The translations under genes and the position numbers were made by a program. The notes under the pieces are model-generated. The model did no database searches. It was not told where the DNA came from and saw only the letters and a list, made by a program, of their open reading frames with translations. Source: Volvariella volvacea V23 (taxonomy: Eukaryota; Basidiomycota; Agaricomycetes; Agaricales; Pluteaceae). Taken from it: 64,000 nt of DNA. This document shows, piece after piece, positions 50,564 to 61,484 of this stretch. Location of the stretch: NCBI GenBank assembly GCA_000349905.1, contig KB722761.1:39451-103450 (forward strand), written 5' to 3'. Within the stretch, counting starts at the first letter, position 1; every line of letters begins with the position of its first letter.

Positions 50564-52682
50564 TCAGTTAACGTCCTCGCTGGCCAAGGAACTGTTAATT
50601 AATTCGACGGCCTTTGCTGATCGGGGATTAATATCGCATTTGAACGGTTTAATATGACTGGCAGAAGGAAGGTCAGTATATGCATGCATGCTGAACGTCA
50701 ACCGAGAATTACCTGATAGTCTGACTTATGGCGTCGTATTTCAAGTCCGAGTCAGGGCTTTTTGTAATATTGAAGGTAGCGAGGATTGTGGCGCAACCGA
50801 CGAAAATCGATGCCTCAGCCAGGAGACGACCTATTCAGTGAGTATTATGGGTTAGAGGCAACACCATCCGGAATGGTACGAAGATGTACCTGGACAGACT
50901 CTGGACACGGCATTGTACAATGGTCAGAACAAATACTATATGGAAGTACAGAATGAAATCCCGTACCTTCGACCAAATCCGAAGCAAATTTGACGAGGGT
51001 CGTGCTCTGGAATGTCAGACTCTTCAATCTTGAGGAAGCGGGACGGATTGAACTCGTCTGGGTCACGATATACTTCGGGGTCATGTAGCATATATCTGAA
51101 TTTTCCGAGTTGCGGTGCGATATTTTAGTTTCAGTGGAATGAGCCATCTCGAAACAAGTCACGCACTGTATATTGGTGAAGATTGTCGTCCCTTTTGGAA
51201 TGAAGTATCCATTGTAAATGTCATCCTCGGTTGAAGCATGAGGTATCCCCAATGGGAGCACGGAATGCCAACGCAAGACCTCCCGCGCCAGGGCCCTGAC
51301 ATACGGCAGCCGATCCTGGTCCTTCAAACTAGGGAGTCTATTACGCCCAGTAACTTCGTCTATTTCAGCTTGGGCTCTTGCTTGAACTTCTGGGTACTTT
51401 GCCATTGCAAAGAAAAATGATTGGAGAGCCGCAACGGTCTACTCAGGCAATGAATATGATGCTACAGGAACAATAAAAAATTCTTACGGTATCACCGCCA
51501 CCTAAGATACCCATTGGTTCAGAATGCTCATGACTAGCAAGTAGCTCACTAACCTCCATACATCGCTGCTGCACCCCATTTGAGATCTTCTGCAGCTCCC
51601 TCCAATCCCTCCAAGTTCTCACTCACGAAGGAGTCAACTCCTTCACTTTCCTGGTGTTGAAACAAATCTAGTCAGGGAATAACGTCGACCGAAACATAGA
51701 TAAAACACTGGCCATTTGCGACTTGGTCCACATAAACGGCTCATCAATTGTCCGCTGAATAAAGTCCGCTTGCATTCTAACGAACGTCTTCCACCCCGCA
51801 CCAGGAAACCAGCTGGGAACGTATTTTACTGGGAAGTGGAAAATCGGTAACCAGACAGCGCAACAGAAGACGATCACGTACGTGCTGGAATGATTTCAAC
51901 TAAAAAACGACCAGGAATGACCAACTCCGAAAACCCCTTCATCCCCTGCTGAATGAGGTTTACAAAGTAGTCATTGTATCCTTTCACTTCGTAACCATAT
52001 GCAATGCGCATTATAACACCGGCAGCAAAGCTAAAGGGGATGAGAGGATGATGTATATCCAACACTTGCTCAAAGTACAAGCTTAAGGCGAAAGACTCAC
52101 TATTCAGCATGGGTCAGGAACCCGTCCGATTTCTCAAGCAACCTCTTAGCAAACTTATGACTTTCCAGTTCCCCAATGTGGTCGTACTTTTTCAATGCGG
52201 TCACAGTACCCATGACTTTCGAAAAGGACTTGCGATCCATCTTCAAGTTATCGTCATTTTGTGAAAAGGCCATCCCACGGCGCAGGCTAGTTCCGTGCAA
52301 TACCTGCAAGATAGGTCTATTGGAATATAAGGATCCCCGTCTCTCGAGCAAATCCACAGCAATTGGGAGGGAGTTGATGATGAGGTACGATCGGCCAAAT
52401 AGCGAAATATAGGTCATATCGCCTGTGCGTTTAACGCAAGTTGTGAGTTCACTCAGCTACACCTCGGGTTCCTTGTACAAAACAAGTATACGCACCATAT
52501 TGCTTCGCCCATTCGGCAAACTTAAGCCACGGCTTCTCCTTTGGAAAATCAAGCACATTTCCAACAAACGGAAGACCTCTGGGACCAGGCGGTAACTTCT
52601 TCGTTGAAAATCCCTTACTGGTGACCAATAAGGCAAGTACAAGAACTACGCCAATGAAGGTGGTTTGGAGTGGGGAGTCCAT
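50564..52682 (-). CDS. Cytochrome P450, tandem copy 1
   Basis: Exons 52682-52496, 52422-52101, 52030-51882, 51828-51713, 51650-51554, 51501-51488, 51438-51167, 51095-50967, 50900-50890, 50830-50713 and 50657-50564 total 1509 nt, 502 aa. An N-terminal membrane anchor (residues 5-22) precedes the proline hinge KLPPGPRGLP. Later motifs are MYGGGGDTT (I-helix oxygen site), REVLRW (ExxR), the NPSRFLK region and the heme loop FGFGRRVCPG. It is an ER-anchored monooxygenase; the substrate is unknown. It resembles the OrdA-like P450s common in Agaricomycetes, but I cannot assign a CYP number. The fourth intron appears to begin gccagt where the sister copies have gtccgt and gtcaca, so its donor is GC. 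The other junctions are GT-AG. Confidence 0.88.
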
Positions 52683-52707
52683 GGTCAAGTGTTGGCCAAT
52701 GCAGGTT

Positions 52708-52727
52708 GGATGAAACTGCGCCTTTAT
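52708..52727 (-). promoter_or_regulatory. Putative core promoter block of P450 copy 1
   Basis: Read on the plus strand, GGATGAAAC is followed five to six bases later by CTTTAT. The same arrangement lies before copy 2. On the coding strand it reads ATAAAG ... GTTTCATCC, about 25-45 bp upstream of the ATG. Confidence 0.4.
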
Positions 52728-53356
52728 GAAGCCTGGAGGCTGCTATCACTCCGAGGAGATCATGAAAAATACATTAGGCATCAGCGCCCCAACAGGAGTT
52801 GCGCTTCCGATTGCACAGAAGAGGAATCGGCCAGTGATGCGGAAGCCAGTACTTTAAATTTTATCCCTTAGCTCAGACAGTAGGTTCGTGGATTTTGATG
52901 GACAGTGCTCCCGTTAGACCCCGTCGACGCCGTCGATGCGCGATTTAATGTACCACATGCTGGACGATATGAAGGTTAGCTGAACTATTTATAGACAGCG
53001 AAGGATTTGGATCCTATCATATCTGAGAAAGGACTGACAGCAATCCTGGGTCAGGCTGACACTGAACTCGAGCCCATGAGGCCTATCTAGCGCCCAACGC
53101 CAAATGGCACAAGAATTCTTGTACTAGTTTTATTCACTTTTTACTACGGTAATCAGTGGTCATTTCTCATCTCCGATATAGTGCACTCACTCGGGCTCGG
53201 CCAGAAATTCCCCGGGAATCCCTCAATCTAGTGAAACACCCTTCGGACAAGCAGGCCGAATTGGGCGTGGGTTACTGATTGATTAGGCTCCTTCGTTTTT
53301 TTTTTGTATTTGTATAAAGTCAACAGCTCCTCGGTGGAGCGTTGGATATACGTATT

Positions 53357-53398
53357 AGGGTCGAATATCTAGGATCGAATATTTAGGATCGAATGCAG
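53357..53398. repeat. Three tandem copies of a 14-bp unit
   Basis: Units at 53357-53370, 53371-53384 and 53385-53398 share AGGRTCGAAT followed by four looser bases. The repeat is intergenic, between P450 copies 1 and 2. Confidence 0.75.
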
Positions 53399-53792
53399 AG
53401 CAAGAAACTTGGGGCTGTGATATCACGTGAGATACAACCGCGAAGTGAGAACAAGGAGAGCTGACGTGCAAATGCTCCCAATTTCTTATCTGTAGAGCTC
53501 TCAAGGAGATGGACGCGTCCGAGTTAATTTATTACACACTGATTGCGGATGCAATTGTCATGGAGGTGCGTCGAACCACTTAATTGATCAAGTTTGTGCT
53601 AGGGTTCAATGAAGCATTGACATACCTATACTAGAATACTACATAAAGCCTTGCACCAAACTTGGATAGGTGAAGCACCGAACAATAAAACCTAAATTGA
53701 AAAGGAAAGCACAGAAGGGATCTAGTAACTATACAAGTAATACACATTGTCGAGCACTTAAAAAAACCACCTATAATTACCTCACCGCACTC

Positions 53793-56013
53793 TCAGTTTG
53801 CATTATCGCCAGCCAATGGCATGTTGACCAATTCGACGGCCCGCGCAGATCGAGGATTGATATCGCATTTGAACGGTGCGATATGACTGACACGCAGAAT
53901 TTCAGTATAGGCATTACGCCAAGACACAACGGAAGCGTACCTGATAGTCGTGCTTTCAGCTTCGTACTTGAGCCCAGCCTTAGGATTCTTGGTGATATTA
54001 AAGATCGCTAGAATTGTAGCACAGCTAATGAAAATCGATGCCTCGGCCATGAGGCGGCCTGATTTGGCGAATGATATGGTTCGTTATGATGCGGCGTAGA
54101 ATAGGAACGATACTCGTAGGCATACCTGGGCAGATCCTAGATACGACATGGTAGAATGGTGTAATAATCAGCACCACTGGTTGTGGGAGGGGAATTCGTA
54201 CCTTCGGCCAAACCCAAAGCAAACCAGTCGGGGATCGCGCTCTGGAATATCGGATTCTTTTACCTTGAGGAACCGAGACGGGTTAAATTCGTTAGGGTTG
54301 TGATACACTTCTGGATCGTGCAGCATATGTCTAGGTATCGGAATCGTGGTAGTAAATACATCGTTCTCAGTATCCAGTAATGTCAAACAAAACATGCCAC
54401 GCACTGAATATTGGCGATGATAGTCGTTCCTTTTGGAATGAAGTATCCATTGTAGACATCATCCTCCGATGAAACATGAGGCAACCCTTCAATGACAAAC
54501 ACCACTAGGTAAGCATTCAAGGGAATAAAACACGAGGAATCCACACTACCCAAAGGAGCAAGGCAATGCCACCGCAAGACCTCCCACGTCAGCGCCCTAA
54601 TATATGGCAAATTGTCCCAGTCCTTCAAGCTAGGCAGTCGGTCGTTACCCACAACTTTGTCTATCTCGGCTTGAGCTCTTGCCTGAACGTAGGGGTATTT
54701 TGCCATCCCAAAGAAGAACGATTGGACAGCCGCGACCGTCTATTTGAGAGGTTAGTATGGCGCCACAGCCTCACAGGGGCAGGCAGAGGCTCTTACAGTG
54801 TCACCGCCACCTGAGATGCTCGGGTTAGCCGTCATGAATAATCGTAAATATGCATGTCGCGTTTACTGACCTCCATACATCGCTCCCGCACTCCATTTGA
54901 GAGACTCCGCAACTTCGGGTGCCAATCCCTCCAAGTTATCGCTCACGAAGGAGTCGACGCCTTGACTCTCCTAAGTCCAAACTAAGCCAGGAGAATACAC
55001 CAGCAAGTCCAAAAACATATAAACACGGACCATTTGGGTTCTGGTCCAGTTGAATGGTTCGTTAACTGTTCGCCTACCGAGATCGGCTTGCCTTTTGGCA
55101 AACTCCTTCCATCCCGTGCCAGGGAACCAGTCGGGAACATATTTGACTGAGGAGAGGAAAGTGAGCAACCAGTTCGCAGCGGGAGAGGCATGCGTACGTG
55201 GTGGGATGAGTTCGACTAAAAATCGACCGGGGGTAGTCAAATCGGAAAAGCCTTTCATCCCCCGTTGAAGAATGTCTACAAAATAGTCGTAGACTTCTTT
55301 TACTGTGTATCCATATGTAACGCGCATGATAACCGCAGCAGCGAAGCTATGTAGCACCACCAGACGGGCATCGTTCAACATTCCGTTCGCTATCCAACAA
55401 ACACGGCCACGGGGTAAAAGACTTACTATTCGGTGTGAGTCAAGAACCCCTCCGGCTTTGTGAGCAACTTCCTCGCAAACTTCTGACTTTCCTCCTCCTC
55501 GATATGATCCCACTTTCTCAACGCAGCCACATTGCCCATAGCCCTTGAAAAGAACTTGCGGTCCATCTTCAAGTTGTCGTCGTTTGGCAGCAGGGCCGTC
55601 CCTCGGCGCAGGTTTGAAAGTTCTACCATCTGCAAGGTGGGTCTGTCGGAGTATATGGATCCGCGTTTTTCGAGCAAGTCTACGGCTGCTGGGAGGGAGT
55701 TGAGGATGAGCCATGGCTTGCCGAACAGTGAGACATAGGTCACGTCGCCTAAGTGTAAGTTGCGACCGTCAGTTTGCTTCGATTCCGAATATGGGATTCA
55801 ACCACCAAAGTACCAGGTACACGCACCATATTGCTCTCCCCATTCCGTGAACCTAATCCACGCTTTCTCCTTGGGTAAATCCAATACATTTCCTATGAAC
55901 GGAAGGCCGGGAGGACCAGGTGGGAGCTTCTTCCGTGATAATCCTTTCTTAGCGACTAGCAAGGCGAATACAAGCGCTACGCCGATGAAGGTGGTATGCA
56001 GTGGGAAGCCCAT
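53793..56013 (-). CDS. Cytochrome P450, tandem copy 2 (one extra intron)
   Basis: Exons 56013-55827, 55748-55427, 55346-55198, 55146-55031, 54970-54871, 54810-54797, 54739-54550, 54486-54405, 54330-54202, 54136-54126, 54058-53941 and 53886-53793 total 1512 nt, 503 aa. Exon lengths match copies 1 and 3 nearly base for base (187, 322, 149, 116, 100, 14, then 190 plus 82 in place of 272, 129, 11, 118, 94). Motifs: [11 protein letters not shown] hinge, GGDTT, TWEVLRW (ExxR), FGFGRRICPG. The 63-nt extra segment at 54549-54487 has GT-AG ends, no stop, and a length divisible by three. If retained it would add 21 hydrophobic residues before GLPHVSSED. An ER monooxygenase of unknown substrate. Confidence 0.88.
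54487..54549 (-). other. Copy-specific 63-nt in-frame intron
   Basis: Copies 1 and 3 read PLGIPHAS and PLGLPHVS without interruption here. Copy 2 has 63 nt beginning gtagtg and ending ttgaag between the two bases of the Gly codon junction. It carries no stop codon, so both spliced and retained forms stay open. Confidence 0.7.
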
Positions 56014-56979
56014 GGTTGAATGGCGGTCTGGCAGGATGAAACGTTGCTTTTATAGAGGGTTGACATCATCCCGAGATCACAATGTGCACTGAGCATCAGG
56101 ATGGCAATAGGAACGGCGCTTCCGAGTCCGCCCCCTGAGAATACCGTTGCAAGACCAGCTGCATAGACACCAAAGCTAGTATAAGACGCTAATGTAATTC
56201 GTCGTTTAGGTACCCAGGGTAGGGTGGTATTGGGGCTGTGTCTTGACTAATACTAGCGCAGCCGAAATCCTTGCATCATGACAAAAATGGAACTGAAAAG
56301 CTGGTGGGGATAAGCTTTAACGTACACATGCCCCATGCAGAGGCGCTGTCGGTGCTTGAACTCGAGCCACGTTGCCAATGAACACAGAGATGACAAGTGT
56401 TCAAAGGAGACGGTAATTTTGTTGGTCACCTACCTAAGTGCAACAATCAGATGTCATGATGACCTATACATGCGGTGTCAGCACAATCAAGATCGCCGTC
56501 ATCCGATGTGTCCGGGTTTGAAATAGCGGTAGGGAGGTCATCCGCAATCTATGAATAGACCTACTCGAAAATTGTACCGCAAGTCAAAGTTGCCATCATA
56601 CAAGCTGAGATGCAGGGCGGAGTAACGCGGCAAAGCCACATGAGTGAGCTTGGACTCGTTTGCCTCCGTGTCCATTCCGAAGCCACAATGGGGAGGGCCT
56701 TCGCAAGATTGACACAGAAATCGAGCGGTTACTGGACCAAGTTTGGCGACTGCGCACCCAGCGCAACGAGTTTCCCCCGATTGACCGAATACATACCCTC
56801 CGATATTTTGTCATTGATCTTAATTGATGTGTCTAGTCTCGGGTGTTAGACGCCGTGTGTCTCCTGTGGTTCCTCTTGTTGTTTCTTCGTCTCGGACAGA
56901 ATGAGGTGTAGCAATTCAAAACCCATATAATTATCCGTGATATAAATAACAGACTTAACAATCCTACTGGAATAAGCAC
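56014..56979. other. Spacer between P450 copies 2 and 3
   Basis: Holds the copy 2 promoter (next entry) and the 3' flank of copy 3. Short frames only, no gene seen. Confidence 0.6.
56034..56054 (-). promoter_or_regulatory. Putative TATA box and shared upstream block of P450 copy 2
   Basis: On the coding strand TATAAAAG (56054-56047) lies about 34-41 bp before the ATG at 56013, followed by GTTTCATCC (56042-56034), the same block as in copy 1. Copy 3 has a weaker TATAAAG at 59145-59139. Confidence 0.5.
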
Positions 56980-59103
56980 TCAACTTGCGTCCTCACTATC
57001 AGTGGTCAAAGGTCTATTGATCAATTCGGCTGCTTTAGCTGAGCGAGGATTAATATCACACTTAAATGGCATGAGATGACTAGCGAAAATGACTTCAATA
57101 TCAAGTGGGACGCAATATATCAAAAACTGACCTAATGGTTGAGCCCCTAGCATCGTATTTGAGCTCAGCATCGGGATTCTTAGTGATGTTGAATGTGGCG
57201 AGAATTGTGGCGCAGCCAATGAAAACCGATGCCTCACCCAAAAGACGACCTGTTTTGGTGGCGAATAGCACCGTAAGCGGTAGCTTGAACAAGGAACGAC
57301 TATGGCGGCAATACCTGGACAAATTCTGACAACGACGTGGGGAGTTAAAAATCAATGATGGTGTGAGGACTAGCCCTTACCTTCGACCAAATCCAAAGCA
57401 AATCAGACGGGGGTCAGGCTCTGGAACATCCGAATCTTCACTCTTGAGGAATCGAGACGGATTGAATTCGTTGGGGTTGCGATACACCTCGGGATCGTGG
57501 AGCATACGCCTAAATATTCAAGTCGTGCGCGAGAAAACTCGGTTTGAATGTAACTACATTACTCTGAATGAAACACACCACACACCATATATTGGCAACG
57601 ATTGTTGTCCCTTTGGGGATGGAGTATCCGTTATAAACGTCATCCTCTGTCGAAACATGGGGAAGTCCTAAAGGCGTGAGCGCATGCCAACGCAAGACCT
57701 CCCATGTCAGAGCCCTGATGTATGGCAAATTATCCCAGTCCTTCAAGCTAGGTAGTCGATCGCTCCCAACAACTTGGTCGAGCTCGGCTTGGGCTGTCGC
57801 CTGGACTTGAGGGTATTTGGCCATGGCGAAGAAGAATAAGTGCATAGCTGCAACAGTCTAATATAGTGATCAGCATAACATATCATAACGACGATAGGAG
57901 AACTCTTTACAGTATCCCCGCCACCTATATCACAAAGTTAGTGGCCAAGAACATTTAGGAGCACATATCACGTGTACTAACCTCCATACATCGCTGATGC
58001 ACACCATTTAAGAACGTCTTCACCTTCCTCCCCCAACCCCTCCAAGCTGTCGCTCACAAAGGAGTCAACGCCGTTGATTTCCTGGAGTTGATAGTCAGCC
58101 ACAAGAGACAAACCAATAAACAAATGTGACCATTTGGGATTTTGTCCAGTTGAACGGCTCATGGATCGTTCGATGAACGAGGCCTGCTTGCCTTCGAGCA
58201 AAATTCTTCCATTCCGTACCAGGGAACCAATCTGGAATGTGTTTGACTGGCAGATTTTAAGTTGGAAGGACTCTGAGAGCGAAAGCAGCGGATTCAGGAG
58301 ATATGGGTACGTACGTGGTGGAATGAGCTCCACTAAAAACCGACCAGGGGTGGTCAGCTCTGAAAATCCCTTCATCCCTGTATATAGGAGATCCACAAAG
58401 TAGTCGTCTTTCTCTTTGACTTCATATCCGTACGTGATGCGCATGATGGCCGCAGCAGCAAAGCTACACAACGCACAACAGGACAACGAATACTCAATAC
58501 CTTCGTCTAAAATTACAGAAACTTGAAGGGACCGAGAAACTCACTGTTCGATGTGAGGCCGGAACTCTTCTGGCTGCGAGAGCAACCTCCTTGCGAGCTT
58601 CTGACTCTCCTCCTCTTCGATGTGATCCCACCTTCTTACTACAGCTGTGCTGCCCATCACCTTTGAAAAGAACCTGCGATGCGTTCTGAAGATGTCATTG
58701 TTTTGTAGGAGTGCGGTTCTTTTTCCCAAACCCGTGAGTTCTACCATCTGTAAAATGGGCCGATTAGAGTAGATGGATCCGCGTTTCTCGAGCAAGTCTA
58801 CGGCTGTCGAAAAGGAATTTATGATGAGCCATGGTTGACCAAACAATGAAACATAGGTCAAATTGCCTATACATTGTGTGTTAGCCCCCATATGTTAGCA
58901 CACAATTATATCGCACCGTATTGCTTTGCCCATTCGGTGAACGTAACCCATGGCTTCTCCTTGGCTAGATCCAATACATTACCGATGAGTGGAAGACCCC
59001 TAGGACCAGGTGGTAGCTTCTTTCGCGACAATCCTTTCTTAGCGATCAGCAAGGCGAATACAATGGCTACTCCAATAAAGGTAGTTTTAAAAGGGGAGCT
59101 CAT
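56980..59103 (-). CDS. Cytochrome P450, tandem copy 3
   Basis: Exons 59103-58917, 58866-58545, 58463-58315, 58246-58131, 58081-57982, 57924-57911, 57857-57586, 57509-57381, 57325-57315, 57249-57132 and 57079-56980 total 1518 nt, 505 aa. The N-terminal anchor, KLPPGPRGLPLIG hinge, [17 protein letters not shown] (ExxR) and FGFGRRICPG heme loop are all present, so it looks functional. The C-terminus is two residues longer than in copy 2. All introns have GT-AG ends, including the one corresponding to the GC intron of copy 1. Same strand and spacing (about 1 kb) as the other two, so the array arose by tandem duplication. Substrate unknown. Confidence 0.88.
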
Positions 59104-61484
59104 GGCCGAGCACTGGCGCAGAAATAGAACAAAGCAGGCTTTATACGAAATACTATCTCCTCATCCTAGGAACATCACAGTCGAGATTAAGCTTCAAAAT
59201 GGCAGTGATAGGAGCACCGGAAAACAGTTCACCCACATACACAGATCGGATTTGTTCCCAATGCCCAGTGGTCCTCGCTCTCGCCGTCGTCCTCCGAGGG
59301 ACCACAGCTGGAAAGCTATACAATATGACCCCCTGAACACGTCCTTGATGCGCCTGCATCGGATGTTGATTGGCGTGTGACAAGCACCAACCTTTCTAAT
59401 CCAGGCACGTGTGCGCACGGTGATGACGGATTTCGAGGAAGGACAGCCTGAGGAGAATGTTGAGGCTAGTAATGATCTATTTCAGGTATTTGTGACTACT
59501 CACTCAAACATTGAAGTGAGGATAGAATGCAAGATTTTCTCTTCCATCGATGCACGCAGTAATCCCTAGTAATCGTGGAACACAGAGTCCAGTGCTGATC
59601 TCCACATAACCACACGCTCGCCGAATCCCCAATGCGCCGCTGAGTTTGAAACTCGATCACGTGCTCATGTGATCGTGTTCATCGACCCCCCTACAACCCA
59701 GCTAAAGGTTGTCTCGACATCATTCAAACCACCACCTTTCCCACCAAATTTTGCATGCCCATGGAAAATAAGAGCAAGGCGAGAAACGAGCTACTGCCCT
59801 CCTTTTTCAGGGGAAATCGCAATGTAATATGGTGCTTGCTTGTTATGGCACCCAAGAAGAACATTTGCGATAAAGTGGAGCCTGATCCTATGTCAAAGTT
59901 ATATGAGATTTGGGATAGAATATACTTCCACACAGCTAGAGCTACCGAACTTGGGGATTATTTGGTCACGGCATATGACGATTTGTAGCTTCGTGGTCGA
60001 TGGATTTGTAGATGGAAAACGTGTAAGTACTACGCCCAGTCTCGCTTTCTCGTACCATGGCTACAGGCCTATGGATATTACAGTTGACGAGATTTTATGT
60101 GTAAGCTGCCTAAATCGAATTTTTCCTGGCCCGCACATCTACCATCAACGAAATTTCGCACAATCCATCTCGAAATACATATATAGTGTGGCGAAGATCG
60201 CCAGGAACCGATGTGTCCAAGTAGGAATGGGGCAACGTTCTGATATTTTGAGGGTAGGAAATTGGGGACAATGGCATGGAGTGCAACCAAATTTTTTTAT
60301 TCACAGGAGCGTTACATATCGTGGTCGTGAATTTTATGTATCGGACGACCATTGAAGGTCTTCAAAGGGCGAATGACTGCGTGTCTTTCTATAGACACGA
60401 TTCGCACGAATTTGGCTTGAGGTTGATTTGCCAGTTTCTGGGTCCTTAGTCAGCTGAAGTCGGAGAAGAGCCAGGCGATGTAACTGTGTACTATGCGCTG
60501 GACGTGTCAGCATTTTGGATCAGAGCTGGCTTCATGGAAGACTATAAATGTGATTGGATCCTGAGTTTGGCATGAGCAATGGTTAAGGGACGCCATGGTC
60601 AGTGGCTCACCCAGGGGTTCATACTACACTAGCGGCCTGGGGCAAAGGGGTGTGCGCATGTGTAAACAGCATTTCTTCCGAGTAATGAAATGCCTATGTT
60701 TTGCCTTCAAAGGGTGAGAGTCCATACTAGGTCTAAGGCTAACTGGCGCTTATCTATCGTACTGACAAAAAAGGACAAAGTAATAATGAATAAGGTTCTG
60801 TTTATATTTGTCACTTGGCTGCTCCCATTTCCAATGGCATTCTCTCCGCCACAGGCTGTTCACCCATTTGACAAGATGGACCCAAACAGGAGAGGCGGTC
60901 CTTTCGCACGAGGCAGGTTGTCAAAATTTCAATTATGCATGTGCCTGGGACCAGGCTTCTAGACTGGAAGCTGCTGTCCTCCCCGCTGCCCATAGTGATA
61001 ACCATCCGAAAAATAGATTGAAATATGTGATTTCCACATCGTGCGTGCATTCATGTCGACAGAGGGGCTCAACTCGGTGAATCCTTCGCCCTCCTGGCGC
61101 AGAGTACATGGCTCTCAGACTAGCGATATCATTCGACCTCCAGAAACGCCTGAGAACAGGAGACATGGAGCACCCGCGGGTACGTAACTGCTCGATATTA
61201 AAGAGGATATGGTTCACATATCATTGACCGCAATGTATCTTGTGCCCACAAATCAAATCCTTGTTCATCAGGTCCCTGGCCCTGGATCGATTTCAGCGAC
61301 CACCAACCACAAGCCCCAGCAGCATATCCGCAACAAATCGGGGACTGTGCACCAAATTGTCTTCATTTCGACTGTGGCAGATCCTGGAGAACCTACCCGA
61401 CAAATCTTGTGAGTCGACTCCTCATTGAAGTTAAAACCAGTTCACACATTGTGTTCCATGAAACTGTGACGACTACCTACCTAG
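59104..61484. other. Intergenic, no firm gene; possible small secreted ORF at 60786-60962
   Basis: A plus-strand frame at 60786-60962 (58 codons) starts MNKVLFIFVTWLLPFPMAFS, which has the shape of a signal peptide, but support is only compositional. A frame at 59840-60355 is open for 171 codons without recognisable motifs. The 5' exon or exons of the CorA-like gene should lie in the right end of this stretch. Confidence 0.35.

Larger units (their letters stand above)
52683..53792. other. Spacer between P450 copies 1 and 2
   Basis: The first ~200 bp resemble the upstream region of copy 2 (GGATGAAAC box, later GCGCTTCCGA), so the tandem duplication included promoter DNA. A 14-bp tandem repeat lies at 53357-53398. 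No gene is seen. Confidence 0.6.

Noticed and set aside
50564..59103. Secondary-metabolite gene cluster around the P450 array
   Set aside because: No terpene cyclase, polyketide or peptide synthase, or dedicated transporter is visible nearby; the array is explained by tandem duplication alone.
59840..60355. 171-codon plus-strand frame
   Set aside because: Long and open, but AT-rich, without motif or splice support.
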